Assembly (NCBI GenBank): GCA_902542765.1
Contig: CACBVW010000005.1
Span: forward strand, 1-58,999
Direction: 5' to 3'
Source of the DNA: an uncultured SAR116 cluster alpha proteobacterium
Lineage (GTDB): Bacteria; Pseudomonadota; Alphaproteobacteria; Puniceispirillales; Marisalimonadaceae
DNA length: 58,999 bases
Part shown: piece by piece, positions 27,156 to 34,753 of the stretch
Position numbering within the stretch: position 1 is the stretch's first letter
How the letters are laid out: every line of letters begins with the position of its first letter
Made by a program: the position numbers and the translations under genes
The notes under the pieces: model-generated
What the model saw: only the letters and a program-made list of their open reading frames with translations
What the model was told of the DNA's origin: nothing
The model's database searches: none

Positions 27156-28307
27156 TCATTCATTTGGCCTTTGTGAAAATCTCCTTTCAAAGATGTCTTC
27201 GGCTATTCTATTTTTCATCATTTCAGTTGATCCACCTGCAATTTGCCATCCTCTAGATTTTCTGAAGCAATATTCAACTAGTGACTCCTGTGAATATCCA
27301 GTACCGCCCATAACTTGCATTGCCTCATTACTAATTTCGAATCCTGCTTTATTACAAAATGCTTTAGCAATTGAAGTTTCTTTTGAAGAAGGAAAACCTC
27401 TATCTGCATTTATTGCAGCTCTGTATAATAGTAATCTGCCAGCTTCAATTTGAATTTTCATATCTGAAAACTTCCATTGAATACCTTGGAATTCACAAAT
27501 TTTCTTTCCAAATTGCTCTCTTGTTAACGCATATTCTTTAGCAACATTAAAAGCAAACTCACCAAGGGCAAGTGATCTCGCAGAGTTTCCAATTCTTTCT
27601 GCATTAAATCCTGAAATTTGTTTTTTAAATCCACCAGGTCCTAACAAAACATTTTCTTCAGCAATATAAACATTATCAAAATATAATGCACACCATTCTT
27701 CACCATTAGTATATTTTGATGATTTACCTTTCGAAAAACCTGGCATTGATGTATCCATTATAACTGATCCAATTCCATTAATTCCTTCATGATATCTTAC
27801 ATAAATCAAAAAGATATCCGCATCTGGTGAGTTACTAGTAAAGACTTTACTTCCGGATACTCTAAACCCTTTGCCGTCTTGAACAGCTTTGGTTGTCAAA
27901 TCAGTTACTGCTGAACCAGCATTAGGCTCAGTCATACCTAAACCAATTACCATTTCTCCGTTTAACAATTTTTTTAAATATTTTTCTTTTTGAAAATCAG
28001 TTGCGTACTCTGCGAATGTCCTTATTGGACCAAAGCTTCCTGCTTGTATCACATCTGCACTTCTTGGACAAATTAAGGCAACTTGCTCTATTGCAAGAAC
28101 AGCATCCATTAAATTACCTCCCTGCCCCCCATCTTTCTCAGGGAGTGTAATTCCCATCAAACCATTGTTAGAAAATAACTTTGCAATATCTTTAGGAAAT
28201 AAAGGATCATGAGCACGTCTAAGATTATCCTTTTTTAAATATTTATCCGCCAGATTTCTTACTGAGTTTTGAAATGTTATTTGTTCTTCTGTTAAATTAA
28301 AGTCCAT
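27156..28307 (-). CDS. acyl-CoA dehydrogenase
   Basis: A 383-residue flavoprotein of normal length. FAD and substrate regions are clear: LPEKDGGQGG, GMTEPNAGSAVTDL, FTSNSPDADIF, ALTREQFGKKICEFQGIQWK and AMQVMGGTGYSQES. The C-terminal segment reads QIAGGSTEMMKN, with Gly where medium-chain enzymes carry the catalytic Glu (IYEGT). Many acyl-CoA dehydrogenases with a GGTxE-type ending place the base elsewhere, so this does not imply inactivity. It would oxidise an acyl-CoA to the 2-enoyl-CoA, passing electrons to ETF. It is the partner of the acyl-CoA synthetase downstream. Confidence 0.93.
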   Translation of the reverse strand: MDFNLTEEQITFQNSVRNLADKYLKKDNLRRAHDPLFPKDIAKLFSNNGLMGITLPEKDGGQGGNLMDAVLAIEQVALICPRSADVIQAGSFGPIRTFAEYATDFQKEKYLKKLLNGEMVIGLGMTEPNAGSAVTDLTTKAVQDGKGFRVSGSKVFTSNSPDADIFLIYVRYHEGINGIGSVIMDTSMPGFSKGKSSKYTNGEEWCALYFDNVYIAEENVLLGPGGFKKQISGFNAERIGNSARSLALGEFAFNVAKEYALTREQFGKKICEFQGIQWKFSDMKIQIEAGRLLLYRAAINADRGFPSSKETSIAKAFCNKAGFEISNEAMQVMGGTGYSQESLVEYCFRKSRGWQIAGGSTEMMKNRIAEDIFERRFSQRPNE

Positions 28308-28339
28308 TTTTATTCCTATTGTGAAAAAATTTAAATTTA

Positions 28340-29743
28340 TTATTTAAGAAAATTTTTTAACTCCTTTTGAAATATAGGCCAACCTTCATCATTTTCGAGA
28401 ATCACATGATTGTTTCCATTTAATGGCACAAATTTAGAATTTTTTATATTTGCTGCCATAAATTTACTCTCAGAAATTGGTACCCTCGCATCATTTTTAA
28501 TATGAAAAATTATTGTGGGAATATTAAGTTTAGGTAATAATCCTGAGACATCTATTTGATCATTGGCTGAAATAATTTTTACAGCGTTTTTTGCAGATGT
28601 AGATACTTTCATAACATTGTTAAATGAGTTCATTTGTTCCTTTGTTCCATCAGGGATCATTGTTGATGAAAAAAATTGCCTAAAAGCTGGATTCTCATTT
28701 TCCCATCCGTTTAATATCATATTCTTTTCTAGTTCAAATTTTTCTTTATAATCAGAGTTTCCTCGTTTTGCTCTTCCTCTAGCATAACCTCCAACTAATA
28801 TTAAATGAGTTACTTTTTCTGGGTATTTATGTGCATAAGCTATTGAAACTGAACATCCTTGTGAGATACCAAAAATTGGAAATTTATTAATTTGCGAGTT
28901 ATTTACCACAGCTTCCATGTCTTTAACAAAACTCTCAAAGTTTATATTTTCTGGATCTAGATCTGACAAACCATTTCCTCTTTGATCAAATCGGTACAAA
29001 GTGTATTCCTTAGCTAAAAATCTATACATGTGCGTCCACATCGGATTTCTCCAATCATGCTCTAAGCTACTAACAAAATTCGGTGCTTTTAAAAAAGGTG
29101 TTCCTTTTCCAATACTTGCATAAGCAATGATAGTACCATCAAATGAACTGCAAAATCTTGTTTCTTGGTTAGCTTCTGTTAGCAAATGATTTTCTTGAAT
29201 TTTCTTTATATCACCTTCGAATATATTTATTTTATATACTTGAACTTTTTGGGAAATATTTTTTAAGAATTGCTCGCCTATATTTTCAATGTCTAATGGT
29301 TTCAAATTTTTGATACTCTGATAAACATCATTTGTAATGCAAATATTTCCTGCATCAGCTATTGACTCTAATCTACTTGCAATATTTACAGTGTTACCAA
29401 AAATATCTCCATCATCTAGAACTACATCACCAACATGGATTCCAATTCTGAACCTTATTCTTTTGTCATTAGCATTGTCTAATTCATTTTCATAAATCCC
29501 CTTTTGTATGGATATGCTACTTTGTACAGCATCTAATGCACTTGGGAAAATAGCTAAGAAGCCATCTCCAGTTGTTTTAATAATTTCACCATTAAAATTT
29601 TCTATTTCTGGTTTAATTATTGTATTTAATTGATTTTTTTGTCTTGAGAGTAAATTAATTTCATCATCTTCAATTAATCTTGAAAATCCTACCATGTCTG
29701 CAGCAACGACTGCTAATAATTTTCTTTCCACAACACCCCTCAT
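28340..29743 (-). CDS. class III adenylate cyclase fused to alpha/beta hydrolase
   Basis: A 467-residue two-domain protein. The N-terminal cyclase (about 6-172) has a full active site: Asp16 (AADMVGFSR), Lys56 and Asp60 (KTTGDGF), Asp113, Asn120 and Arg124 (DIFGNTVNIASRLES), consistent with ATP-specific cyclisation. The C-terminal alpha/beta hydrolase (about 197-467) has nucleophile Ser294 (FGISQGCS), an RFDQRGNGLS oxyanion region, Asp418 (IKNDARVP) and His446 (NGNNHVIL). The domain order is the reverse of mycobacterial Rv1900c. Hydrolase ligand binding might control cyclase output (inference). It precedes the acyl-CoA dehydrogenase by 32 bases on the same strand. Confidence 0.9.
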   Translation of the reverse strand: MRGVVERKLLAVVAADMVGFSRLIEDDEINLLSRQKNQLNTIIKPEIENFNGEIIKTTGDGFLAIFPSALDAVQSSISIQKGIYENELDNANDKRIRFRIGIHVGDVVLDDGDIFGNTVNIASRLESIADAGNICITNDVYQSIKNLKPLDIENIGEQFLKNISQKVQVYKINIFEGDIKKIQENHLLTEANQETRFCSSFDGTIIAYASIGKGTPFLKAPNFVSSLEHDWRNPMWTHMYRFLAKEYTLYRFDQRGNGLSDLDPENINFESFVKDMEAVVNNSQINKFPIFGISQGCSVSIAYAHKYPEKVTHLILVGGYARGRAKRGNSDYKEKFELEKNMILNGWENENPAFRQFFSSTMIPDGTKEQMNSFNNVMKVSTSAKNAVKIISANDQIDVSGLLPKLNIPTIIFHIKNDARVPISESKFMAANIKNSKFVPLNGNNHVILENDEGWPIFQKELKNFLK

Positions 29744-29835
29744 GCAGAATTTTAGATGCTTTCGCTATTTCCATATATTATCTAAATGTATTTAAATTTA
29801 TAAGAAAATAAAAATAAAAAAAATTAAATAATTTG

Positions 29836-29841
29836 TATAAT
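29836..29841 (+). promoter_or_regulatory. likely -10 box (TATAAT) for the riboswitch-thiM transcript
   Basis: A perfect TATAAT ends 7 bases before the first paired base of the TPP riboswitch (29849), which is where a start site would be expected. No good -35 box is visible; the upstream region is a run of A with few other bases. Confidence 0.45.
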
Positions 29842-29848
29842 TATGTTA

Positions 29849-29934
29849 AGCTACCAATGCCAGGGGTGCAAAATTTTTGCTGAGAGATTAACCCTTAAAA
29901 CCTGATCTGGTTAAGACCAGCGGAGGGAGTTGCT
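29849..29934 (+). promoter_or_regulatory. TPP riboswitch (THI element)
   Basis: The conserved THI-box sequences are present in order: CAGGGGTGC, GCTGAGA, ACCCTT, ACCTGATCTGGTTAAGACCA and GCGGAGGGA. The outer helix can form between AGC at 29849 and GCT at 29932-29934. It lies 73 bases before thiM. After it come a 9-bp AT-only hairpin (29936-29956, loop TAG) and an isolated TTCCCC that could pair with the thiM ribosome-binding site (AAGGAA before 30008). No U-run terminator is seen, so translational control is more likely than termination (inference). It binds thiamine pyrophosphate and should lower expression of the downstream genes when thiamine is plentiful. Confidence 0.95.
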
Positions 29935-30007
29935 ATTTTAAATTTAGAATTTAAAACATATTCCCCATAAAAATGTGAAATAGTAATATTTAATATAAGG
30001 AAATAAT

Positions 30008-30826
30008 ATGTCTGATGAATTATCCAAAAATGCTTCAGAACTTTTGAAGAATATAAGGGATAAAGGTCCATTAGTATGGAATTTTTCAAATTTTGTCTCT
30101 ATGGATATTGCTGCTAATGCTTTACTTTCAATTGGCGCATCTCCTGCAATGGCACATGCTAAAGAAGAAGCAAAAGATTTTAGTCAAATTTGCAAAGCGA
30201 TCAACGGTGCGTTAACAATCAATATAGGAACCTTTGATCCATACTGGCAAGAATGTGCATTGGAAGCAGCAAAGCACGCAAACGAAAATAATATTCCTTG
30301 GGTTTTAGATCCGGTTGGTGCTGGTGCTAGTGGCTTTAGAAATAAAAATGTTGAGCAACTTATTAAATTTAAACCAACAATACTAAGGGGTAATGGATCA
30401 GAAATTATGGCTGTGGCAGGACTATCTGGGGGAGGTAAAGGAGTGGACTCAACTTCAACCTCTTATGACGCACTAGATGCTGCAATTTCAATAGCTAAAA
30501 AAAATAAAATTACAGTAGCAGTTACAGGAGCTATAGATTATGTAACTGATGGTCATGTTACCTATGCTATTGAGGGTGGACATGAAATGATGACCAAAGT
30601 TACTGCAACCGGTTGTGCATTAACTTGTTTAATTGGAGCAGCTGTAGCAGTTGGAGAAAATAAATTACTTTCAACTGCATCAATGATTGGAATTTATGAT
30701 TTGGCAGGAGAAATGGCAAGCAAAGTTTCTAAAGGGCCAGGGAGTCTAAGAATGAACTTATTAGACAAATTATATAATATCTCTTCAGACGAAATCATAA
30801 ATAATGTAAAAATTAAAAATGTCTAA
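30008..30826 (+). CDS. thiM: hydroxyethylthiazole kinase
   Basis: A 272-residue ribokinase-like kinase that phosphorylates 4-methyl-5-(2-hydroxyethyl)thiazole for thiamine salvage. Family sequences: VWNFSNFVSMDIAANALLSI, SPAMAHAKEEAKDF, PWVLDPVGAGASGFR, LRGNGSEIMAVAG and the catalytic VTATGCALTCLIGA (Gly-Cys motif). It follows the TPP riboswitch, has AAGGA before the ATG, and overlaps thiE by 8 bases. In this window only salvage and joining steps (thiM, thiE) are present. Confidence 0.95.
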   Translation: MSDELSKNASELLKNIRDKGPLVWNFSNFVSMDIAANALLSIGASPAMAHAKEEAKDFSQICKAINGALTINIGTFDPYWQECALEAAKHANENNIPWVLDPVGAGASGFRNKNVEQLIKFKPTILRGNGSEIMAVAGLSGGGKGVDSTSTSYDALDAAISIAKKNKITVAVTGAIDYVTDGHVTYAIEGGHEMMTKVTATGCALTCLIGAAVAVGENKLLSTASMIGIYDLAGEMASKVSKGPGSLRMNLLDKLYNISSDEIINNVKIKNV

Positions 30827-31484
30827 TCTTCAATCTTATTTTATTGCAGGTCCTGAAAATTTACTTCCTAATCATATATACAAAAGTGAAAATCCAAATA
30901 AAGCACTTGTTAGAATAGTTGGTGAGCTAGCAGAAAATGGTCTTGATGTTTTTCAATTGAGAGCTAAATCAATAAATGATAACGAGATCATAGATCTTAT
31001 AAGAGATCTTAGTTCAGCAACATACAATACTAAAATGAAGCTTTGTATTAATGATAATGTCAATGTTGCTTCTAAGTGCAAAGGTTTAATTGATATACTT
31101 CATCTTGGACAGTCTGATATGAAACCAAATGAAGCAAAAAAAATGATAGGTCAAAATATTGAAATTGGATTATCTATTACAAATAAAAATCAATTAGATA
31201 ATATACCTAATTGTGTAAATTATCTCGGTGTTGGACCAATATTCCCCACCGGTTCAAAAAATGACGCATCTTTGCCAATGGGTTCTAATATATTAAGAGA
31301 AATCATAAATAAGACAGAACTTCCTGTTGTTGCAATAGGTGGTATTTCTTTAGATGATATTAATGATTTGTTTAAACTAGGAGTTTCTGGTGTAGCAGTA
31401 ATATCGGCAATATTGAATGAATATAATCCAATAGAAAATTTTTATAAATTGAAAAAAAATATAATAAAAGGCTTAGATAAATGA
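30819..31484 (+). CDS. thiE: thiamine-phosphate synthase
   Basis: A 221-residue TIM barrel that joins HMP pyrophosphate to thiazole phosphate giving thiamine phosphate. Visible motifs: DVFQLRAKSINDNEI, LCINDNVNVA, DILHLGQSDM, GLSITNKNQL, YLGVGPIFPTGSKNDA and PVVAIGGISLDDI. It begins inside thiM (8-base overlap) and its stop overlaps the start of the SDR gene in ATGA, so the operon is translationally coupled. Confidence 0.95.
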   Translation: MSNLQSYFIAGPENLLPNHIYKSENPNKALVRIVGELAENGLDVFQLRAKSINDNEIIDLIRDLSSATYNTKMKLCINDNVNVASKCKGLIDILHLGQSDMKPNEAKKMIGQNIEIGLSITNKNQLDNIPNCVNYLGVGPIFPTGSKNDASLPMGSNILREIINKTELPVVAIGGISLDDINDLFKLGVSGVAVISAILNEYNPIENFYKLKKNIIKGLDK

Positions 31485-32326
31485 ATATAGTTCTTACAGG
31501 TGGTACGAGTGGGCTTGGCTATAGAGCAGCTGAGGTTTTAGGTAAAGAGATTAAAAACAAAATAATTTTAATAGGTAGTAACAAACAAAAAGGTAAAACA
31601 TCAGTCGAAAATTTAATAAAAGAAACATCAAACAAAGACATTAGTTTTATACAATGCGACCTTTCATCTATTTCAGAAATAAAATCTTTAGCAGATAAAT
31701 TAAAAAAGTTTAAAATTGATATTCTTATTAACAACGCTGGTGCATTGTTTTTTTCAAGAAAAGAGAGTGTGGATAAAATAGAAAAAACATTCTCACTTAA
31801 TCATCTATCATATTTCATTCTAACAAATTTATTATTAAAATATAAAGTTATAAAAAATGGAGGCAGAATAGTTAACGTAGCTAGCGGTGCACATAGAGGT
31901 GTAAAAATTGATTTTAATAATTTAGAAATGACAACAAATTATAATGGATGGGTTTCTTATAAAAAATCAAAATTATGTAATATATTATTTACTAAAAAAT
32001 TAAGTGAATTAACTAATAAAAGTAAGATAACTGTTAATTGTCTACATCCTGGTTTTGTAAAAACACAATTTGGAAAAAATAATAGTGGTCTTGCAAGTTT
32101 AGCCATAAAATTTCTTATGAATTTCTTTGCAATATCAGTTGAAGAAGGTGCTGAGACAATAGTATTTTTAGCTACTGACAAAAGTGTTAAAAATATTACT
32201 GGAAAATATTTTTATCAAAGCAAAATAAAGGAACCTTCAATATTCGCACAAAGTCAAAAAGATGCTGACCTTTTATGGGATATTAGTTTGAGAATTGTCA
32301 AAAACAATGGTTTGACATTAACATAG
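31481..32326 (+). CDS. short-chain dehydrogenase/reductase
   Basis: A 281-residue SDR: cofactor loop TGGTSGLGYRAAE, NNAGALFF, the catalytic Ser in NVASGAHRG, the YKKSK pair (Tyr-x3-Lys) and NCLHPGFVKTQFG. The length and helix pattern resemble the retinol-dehydrogenase-like/WW-oxidoreductase type, but the substrate is unknown. Position as third gene in a TPP-riboswitch operon, coupled to thiE by an ATGA overlap, raises the possibility of a role in processing thiamine degradation products or precursors; this is inference only. Confidence 0.88.
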   Translation: MNIVLTGGTSGLGYRAAEVLGKEIKNKIILIGSNKQKGKTSVENLIKETSNKDISFIQCDLSSISEIKSLADKLKKFKIDILINNAGALFFSRKESVDKIEKTFSLNHLSYFILTNLLLKYKVIKNGGRIVNVASGAHRGVKIDFNNLEMTTNYNGWVSYKKSKLCNILFTKKLSELTNKSKITVNCLHPGFVKTQFGKNNSGLASLAIKFLMNFFAISVEEGAETIVFLATDKSVKNITGKYFYQSKIKEPSIFAQSQKDADLLWDISLRIVKNNGLTLT

Positions 32327-32347
32327 AATTCTTTAACAAGTTAATTT

Positions 32348-33583
32348 ATGAAAAGTTATAACAGTTCTTTAATCACTCCAGTATTGATAGCTGGCTCCAT
32401 AATAATAATTATTACTTTTGGAATAAGAGGCAGCTTTGGTGTGTTTCAAATACCAATTGAACAAGAATTTCAATGGTTAAGAGTGGAATTTTCATTGGCA
32501 ATTGCTATTCAAAACCTTGGCTGGGGTATCGGTGCGCCTATTTTTGGAGCTCTGGGTGAAAAGTTTGGTGATAGAAAGATGATTGTAGTAGGAGCCTTTT
32601 GCTATGTTATTGGCTTACTGTTGTCAACCATTGCACAAAATCCACTAACACATCAATTCCTTGAACTTATCATAGGTTTTGGAATAGCTGGAACAGGCAT
32701 GGGAATGATATTAGCGGTTGTTGGCAGAGCCTCGAGTGAAAAAAACAGATCAATGGCCTTAGGAGTAGTTACTGCCGCCGGTTCAGTTGGTCAAATGATA
32801 GGAGCGCCAATCGCTCAAGCTCTTTTAAATTTATATAGTTGGCAACAAGTTTTTATAATTTTTTCAATGTCTATAATTTTTATTATATTATTTGTTCCTT
32901 TTTTAAAATCTCCTCCTTTATCTTCAAAAAAAGAAATAGAAATAAGCTTAAAAAAGGTATTAGGTGATGCTTTTAAGGATCCTAATTTTTCTATGATTTT
33001 TTTTGGTTTTTTTGCTTGTGGATACCAGTTAGCATTTTTAACAGCTCATTTTCCTGCCATGGTTACTGAGATGTGTAGTAGTATAAATGCATCAAGCCTT
33101 TTACATATTTTTGGAGTTTCTACAACTTCAAGTTTAGGAGCATTTGCTATAGCATTAATTGCATTTAGTAATATTTTTGGAACAATTTACGCGGGTTGGT
33201 TAGGGCAGAGATACCCAAAAAAATTCTTATTAGCTATCGTCTATGCTTTAAGAGCGTTAATTGGTTTAATTTTTATTGTATTTCCAATAACACCAATATC
33301 AGTAATTTTATTTTCTTTATTAATGGGTTCTTTATGGTTGGCCACAGTTCCTTTAACCAGTGGATTGATAGCTCATATTTATGGATTACGATATATGGGT
33401 ACTTTATATGGAATTGTTTTTTTATCACATCAATTGGGAAGTTTTCTTGGTGTTTGGATGGGTGGAAAGCTGTATGATGCTACAGGCGATTACACTCTAG
33501 TGTGGTGGATTGGTATAGGGGTATCAGTCTTTTCGACTTTAATACACTTACCAATTAAAGAACAAAAAATGCAACCTGCTTAA
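32348..33583 (+). CDS. MFS transporter (monocarboxylate/OFA-like, 12 predicted TM helices)
   Basis: A 411-residue major facilitator. The first loop GEKFGDRKMIVVG follows the MFS A-motif pattern (G-x3-D-R-x-G/M). The N-terminal GIRGSFGVFQIPIEQEF resembles oxalate/formate-type and monocarboxylate MFS proteins. It is only 21 bases after the SDR gene and probably under the TPP riboswitch. Transporters in such operons often import thiamine or its thiazole/pyrimidine precursors, so a thiazole-type substrate is a reasonable guess but not shown. Confidence 0.88.
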   Translation: MKSYNSSLITPVLIAGSIIIIITFGIRGSFGVFQIPIEQEFQWLRVEFSLAIAIQNLGWGIGAPIFGALGEKFGDRKMIVVGAFCYVIGLLLSTIAQNPLTHQFLELIIGFGIAGTGMGMILAVVGRASSEKNRSMALGVVTAAGSVGQMIGAPIAQALLNLYSWQQVFIIFSMSIIFIILFVPFLKSPPLSSKKEIEISLKKVLGDAFKDPNFSMIFFGFFACGYQLAFLTAHFPAMVTEMCSSINASSLLHIFGVSTTSSLGAFAIALIAFSNIFGTIYAGWLGQRYPKKFLLAIVYALRALIGLIFIVFPITPISVILFSLLMGSLWLATVPLTSGLIAHIYGLRYMGTLYGIVFLSHQLGSFLGVWMGGKLYDATGDYTLVWWIGIGVSVFSTLIHLPIKEQKMQPA

Positions 33584-33650
33584 ATTATAAAACCACAAAG
33601 CTGCCATATTATTTCTTATTTGAAGCTAATTATGTTACAATTATGTTAAA

Positions 33651-33669
33651 TATTTCCATTTTGGAAATA
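33651..33669. repeat. short perfect inverted repeat in the DUF1127 upstream region
   Basis: TATTTCCA, a TTT spacer, then TGGAAATA forms an 8-bp perfect hairpin or two-fold operator. It is 102 bases before the DUF1127 start and 67 bases after the MFS stop. There is no U-run, so it is a poor terminator; an operator or an mRNA-end stabiliser is possible. The rest of this 188-base gap is AT-rich; a 6-bp hairpin (ATTCAT...ATGAAT, about 33720-33736) lies in the likely leader. Confidence 0.5.
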
Positions 33670-33771
33670 ATTATATTCCATTTATCTATATTCTCTTATT
33701 CATTTTTTTATCTTATATAATTCATAACGAATGAATAAGCCTTCTTAATTATGAAAGAAAAGTGATAGACA

Positions 33772-34023
33772 ATGAAAAATACATTCTTAGCAAAATTAAA
33801 TAATTATATTACATCCGCTTTTGAAAAGATTGCTGTAATTAGAACAAGACAAGCATTAATAAGTTTAGATGACCGTACACTAGCCGATATTGGATATACA
33901 AGACAGCAAGTATTAAACGGAGACTTCTTTAACGTAACAGATGTAGTTGATTTTCCTGCTGGCAAATTGGGTGTAGAAAAATCAGCACAAGATAATAAGA
34001 CTGATGAAAAGAAAGCTGCATAA
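33772..34023 (+). CDS. DUF1127 small protein, host gene of the downstream sRNA
   Basis: An 83-residue basic protein with the DUF1127 core AVIRTRQALISLDDRTLADI (Arg-rich helix, then L-D-D-R-x-L-x-D-I-G), followed by a less conserved acidic and Lys-rich tail. Proteins of this type are abundant in alphaproteobacteria. The Rhodobacter member CcaF1 is an RNA-binding protein co-transcribed with CcsR sRNAs, and the same arrangement is visible here. The ribosome-binding site is weak (GAAAAGTG region). Confidence 0.88.
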   Translation: MKNTFLAKLNNYITSAFEKIAVIRTRQALISLDDRTLADIGYTRQQVLNGDFFNVTDVVDFPAGKLGVEKSAQDNKTDEKKAA

Positions 34024-34034
34024 AGAATTTAAGA

Positions 34035-34168
34035 ATTAGTATCCTATCCTCCTCCCCTGGATATTAATAAAAGATGATGACATAACATAGAACTCATATC
34101 CTCCCCCAAGGTAGTCATTATGTCATTAGAATAAGCAAGGACGAAGGACCCCATCCTTCGTCCTTTTT
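34035..34168 (+). ncRNA. CcsR/cuckoo-like small RNA region with anti-Shine-Dalgarno loops
   Basis: Three hairpins follow the DUF1127 stop. Hairpin 1: a 10-bp stem (34035-34044 with 34059-34068, one G-U) closes a 14-base loop containing CCTCCTCCCC. Hairpin 2: ATGACATAA (34077-34085) with TTATGTCAT (34118-34126) encloses CCTCCCCC at 34100-34107. Hairpin 3 is the terminator with a CCCC loop. CCUCCUCCC-bearing hairpins after a DUF1127 gene are the hallmark of the alphaproteobacterial CcsR/cuckoo sRNA family, thought to bind purine-rich Shine-Dalgarno-like targets. The RNA is probably processed from the DUF1127 transcript; exact ends are unknown. Confidence 0.72.
34137..34168 (+). terminator. strong Rho-independent terminator
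   Basis: A perfect 12-bp stem, AAGGACGAAGGA (34137-34148) with TCCTTCGTCCTT (34154-34165), encloses a CCCCA loop and is followed by a T run to 34168. It is the most GC-rich hairpin in the window and ends the DUF1127-sRNA transcript. Confidence 0.95.
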
Positions 34169-34225
34169 CGTTTGTATGGGTAAATTAAAAATATTATAAT
34201 AAATCTATTACTTAGGAGATTTAAG

Positions 34226-34753
34226 ATGGACGATTTTACTAAAAATATTTTTCCTCCGCCATATAGTGGACCAAAACCAGGAAATATAATCCCAGATATT
34301 TTTATTGAAGATAGCTTTTCCAAAGATGACGATAGACTTTGGGTTCCCTTATCTCCTGGTCGTTGGTCAAGACCATTATGCTATAATATTAGTCAAGGTT
34401 ATTGGGTTCATCTAACAAAGGTTATCGGTGGTGGCTTTTTATCTAGACACAGACATCCCGCTCCAGTTCATGGTTTCGTAATTAAAGGTTCATGGAGATA
34501 CCTAGAGCATGATTGGGTTGCCAAAGAAGGGTCTTATTTGTTTGAGCCTCCAGGTGAAATCCACACACTAGTTGTTGATGAGGATTGTAAAGAAATGATT
34601 ACATTATTTCACAATTCTGGAGCTTTAATTTATTGCGATGAAGATGGAAACACGATTGGCACGACTGATGTTTTTGATAGAATTGAAGCAGCTAAAAAAC
34701 ATTTTATAAAAGTGGGTTTAGGCGAAGAATATGTAAACCAATTCATTAGGTAG
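34226..34753 (+). CDS. cupin protein, 2,4'-dihydroxyacetophenone dioxygenase-like family
   Basis: A 175-residue cupin. The N-terminal DRLWVPLSPGRWSRPLCYN and the metal site LSRHRHPAPVHGFVIKGSWR, then EGSYLFEPPGEIHTL, match the DAD/ChrR-like cupin family. The named dioxygenase cleaves an aromatic side chain with Fe(II), but most relatives are uncharacterised and the name should be taken as family only. GGAG lies upstream of ATG 34226. Its stop overlaps the end of the convergent tctA gene by 8 bases. Confidence 0.8.
   Translation: MDDFTKNIFPPPYSGPKPGNIIPDIFIEDSFSKDDDRLWVPLSPGRWSRPLCYNISQGYWVHLTKVIGGGFLSRHRHPAPVHGFVIKGSWRYLEHDWVAKEGSYLFEPPGEIHTLVVDEDCKEMITLFHNSGALIYCDEDGNTIGTTDVFDRIEAAKKHFIKVGLGEEYVNQFIR

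Noticed and set aside
27156-27300. Missing catalytic Glu (IAGGSTE instead of IYEGT) as a sign of an inactive acyl-CoA dehydrogenase
   Set aside because: GGTxE-type endings are common in active members that place the base elsewhere; not evidence of inactivation.
29895-30089. 64-codon minus-strand reading frame over the TPP riboswitch
   Set aside because: It overlaps a clear riboswitch and the start of thiM, and the product has no recognisable features.
33661-33684. RpoH-like promoter (TTGGAA ... CCATTTA) before the DUF1127 gene
   Set aside because: The spacer is 11 bases, too short, and the -35 half lies inside the inverted repeat; not strong enough to annotate.
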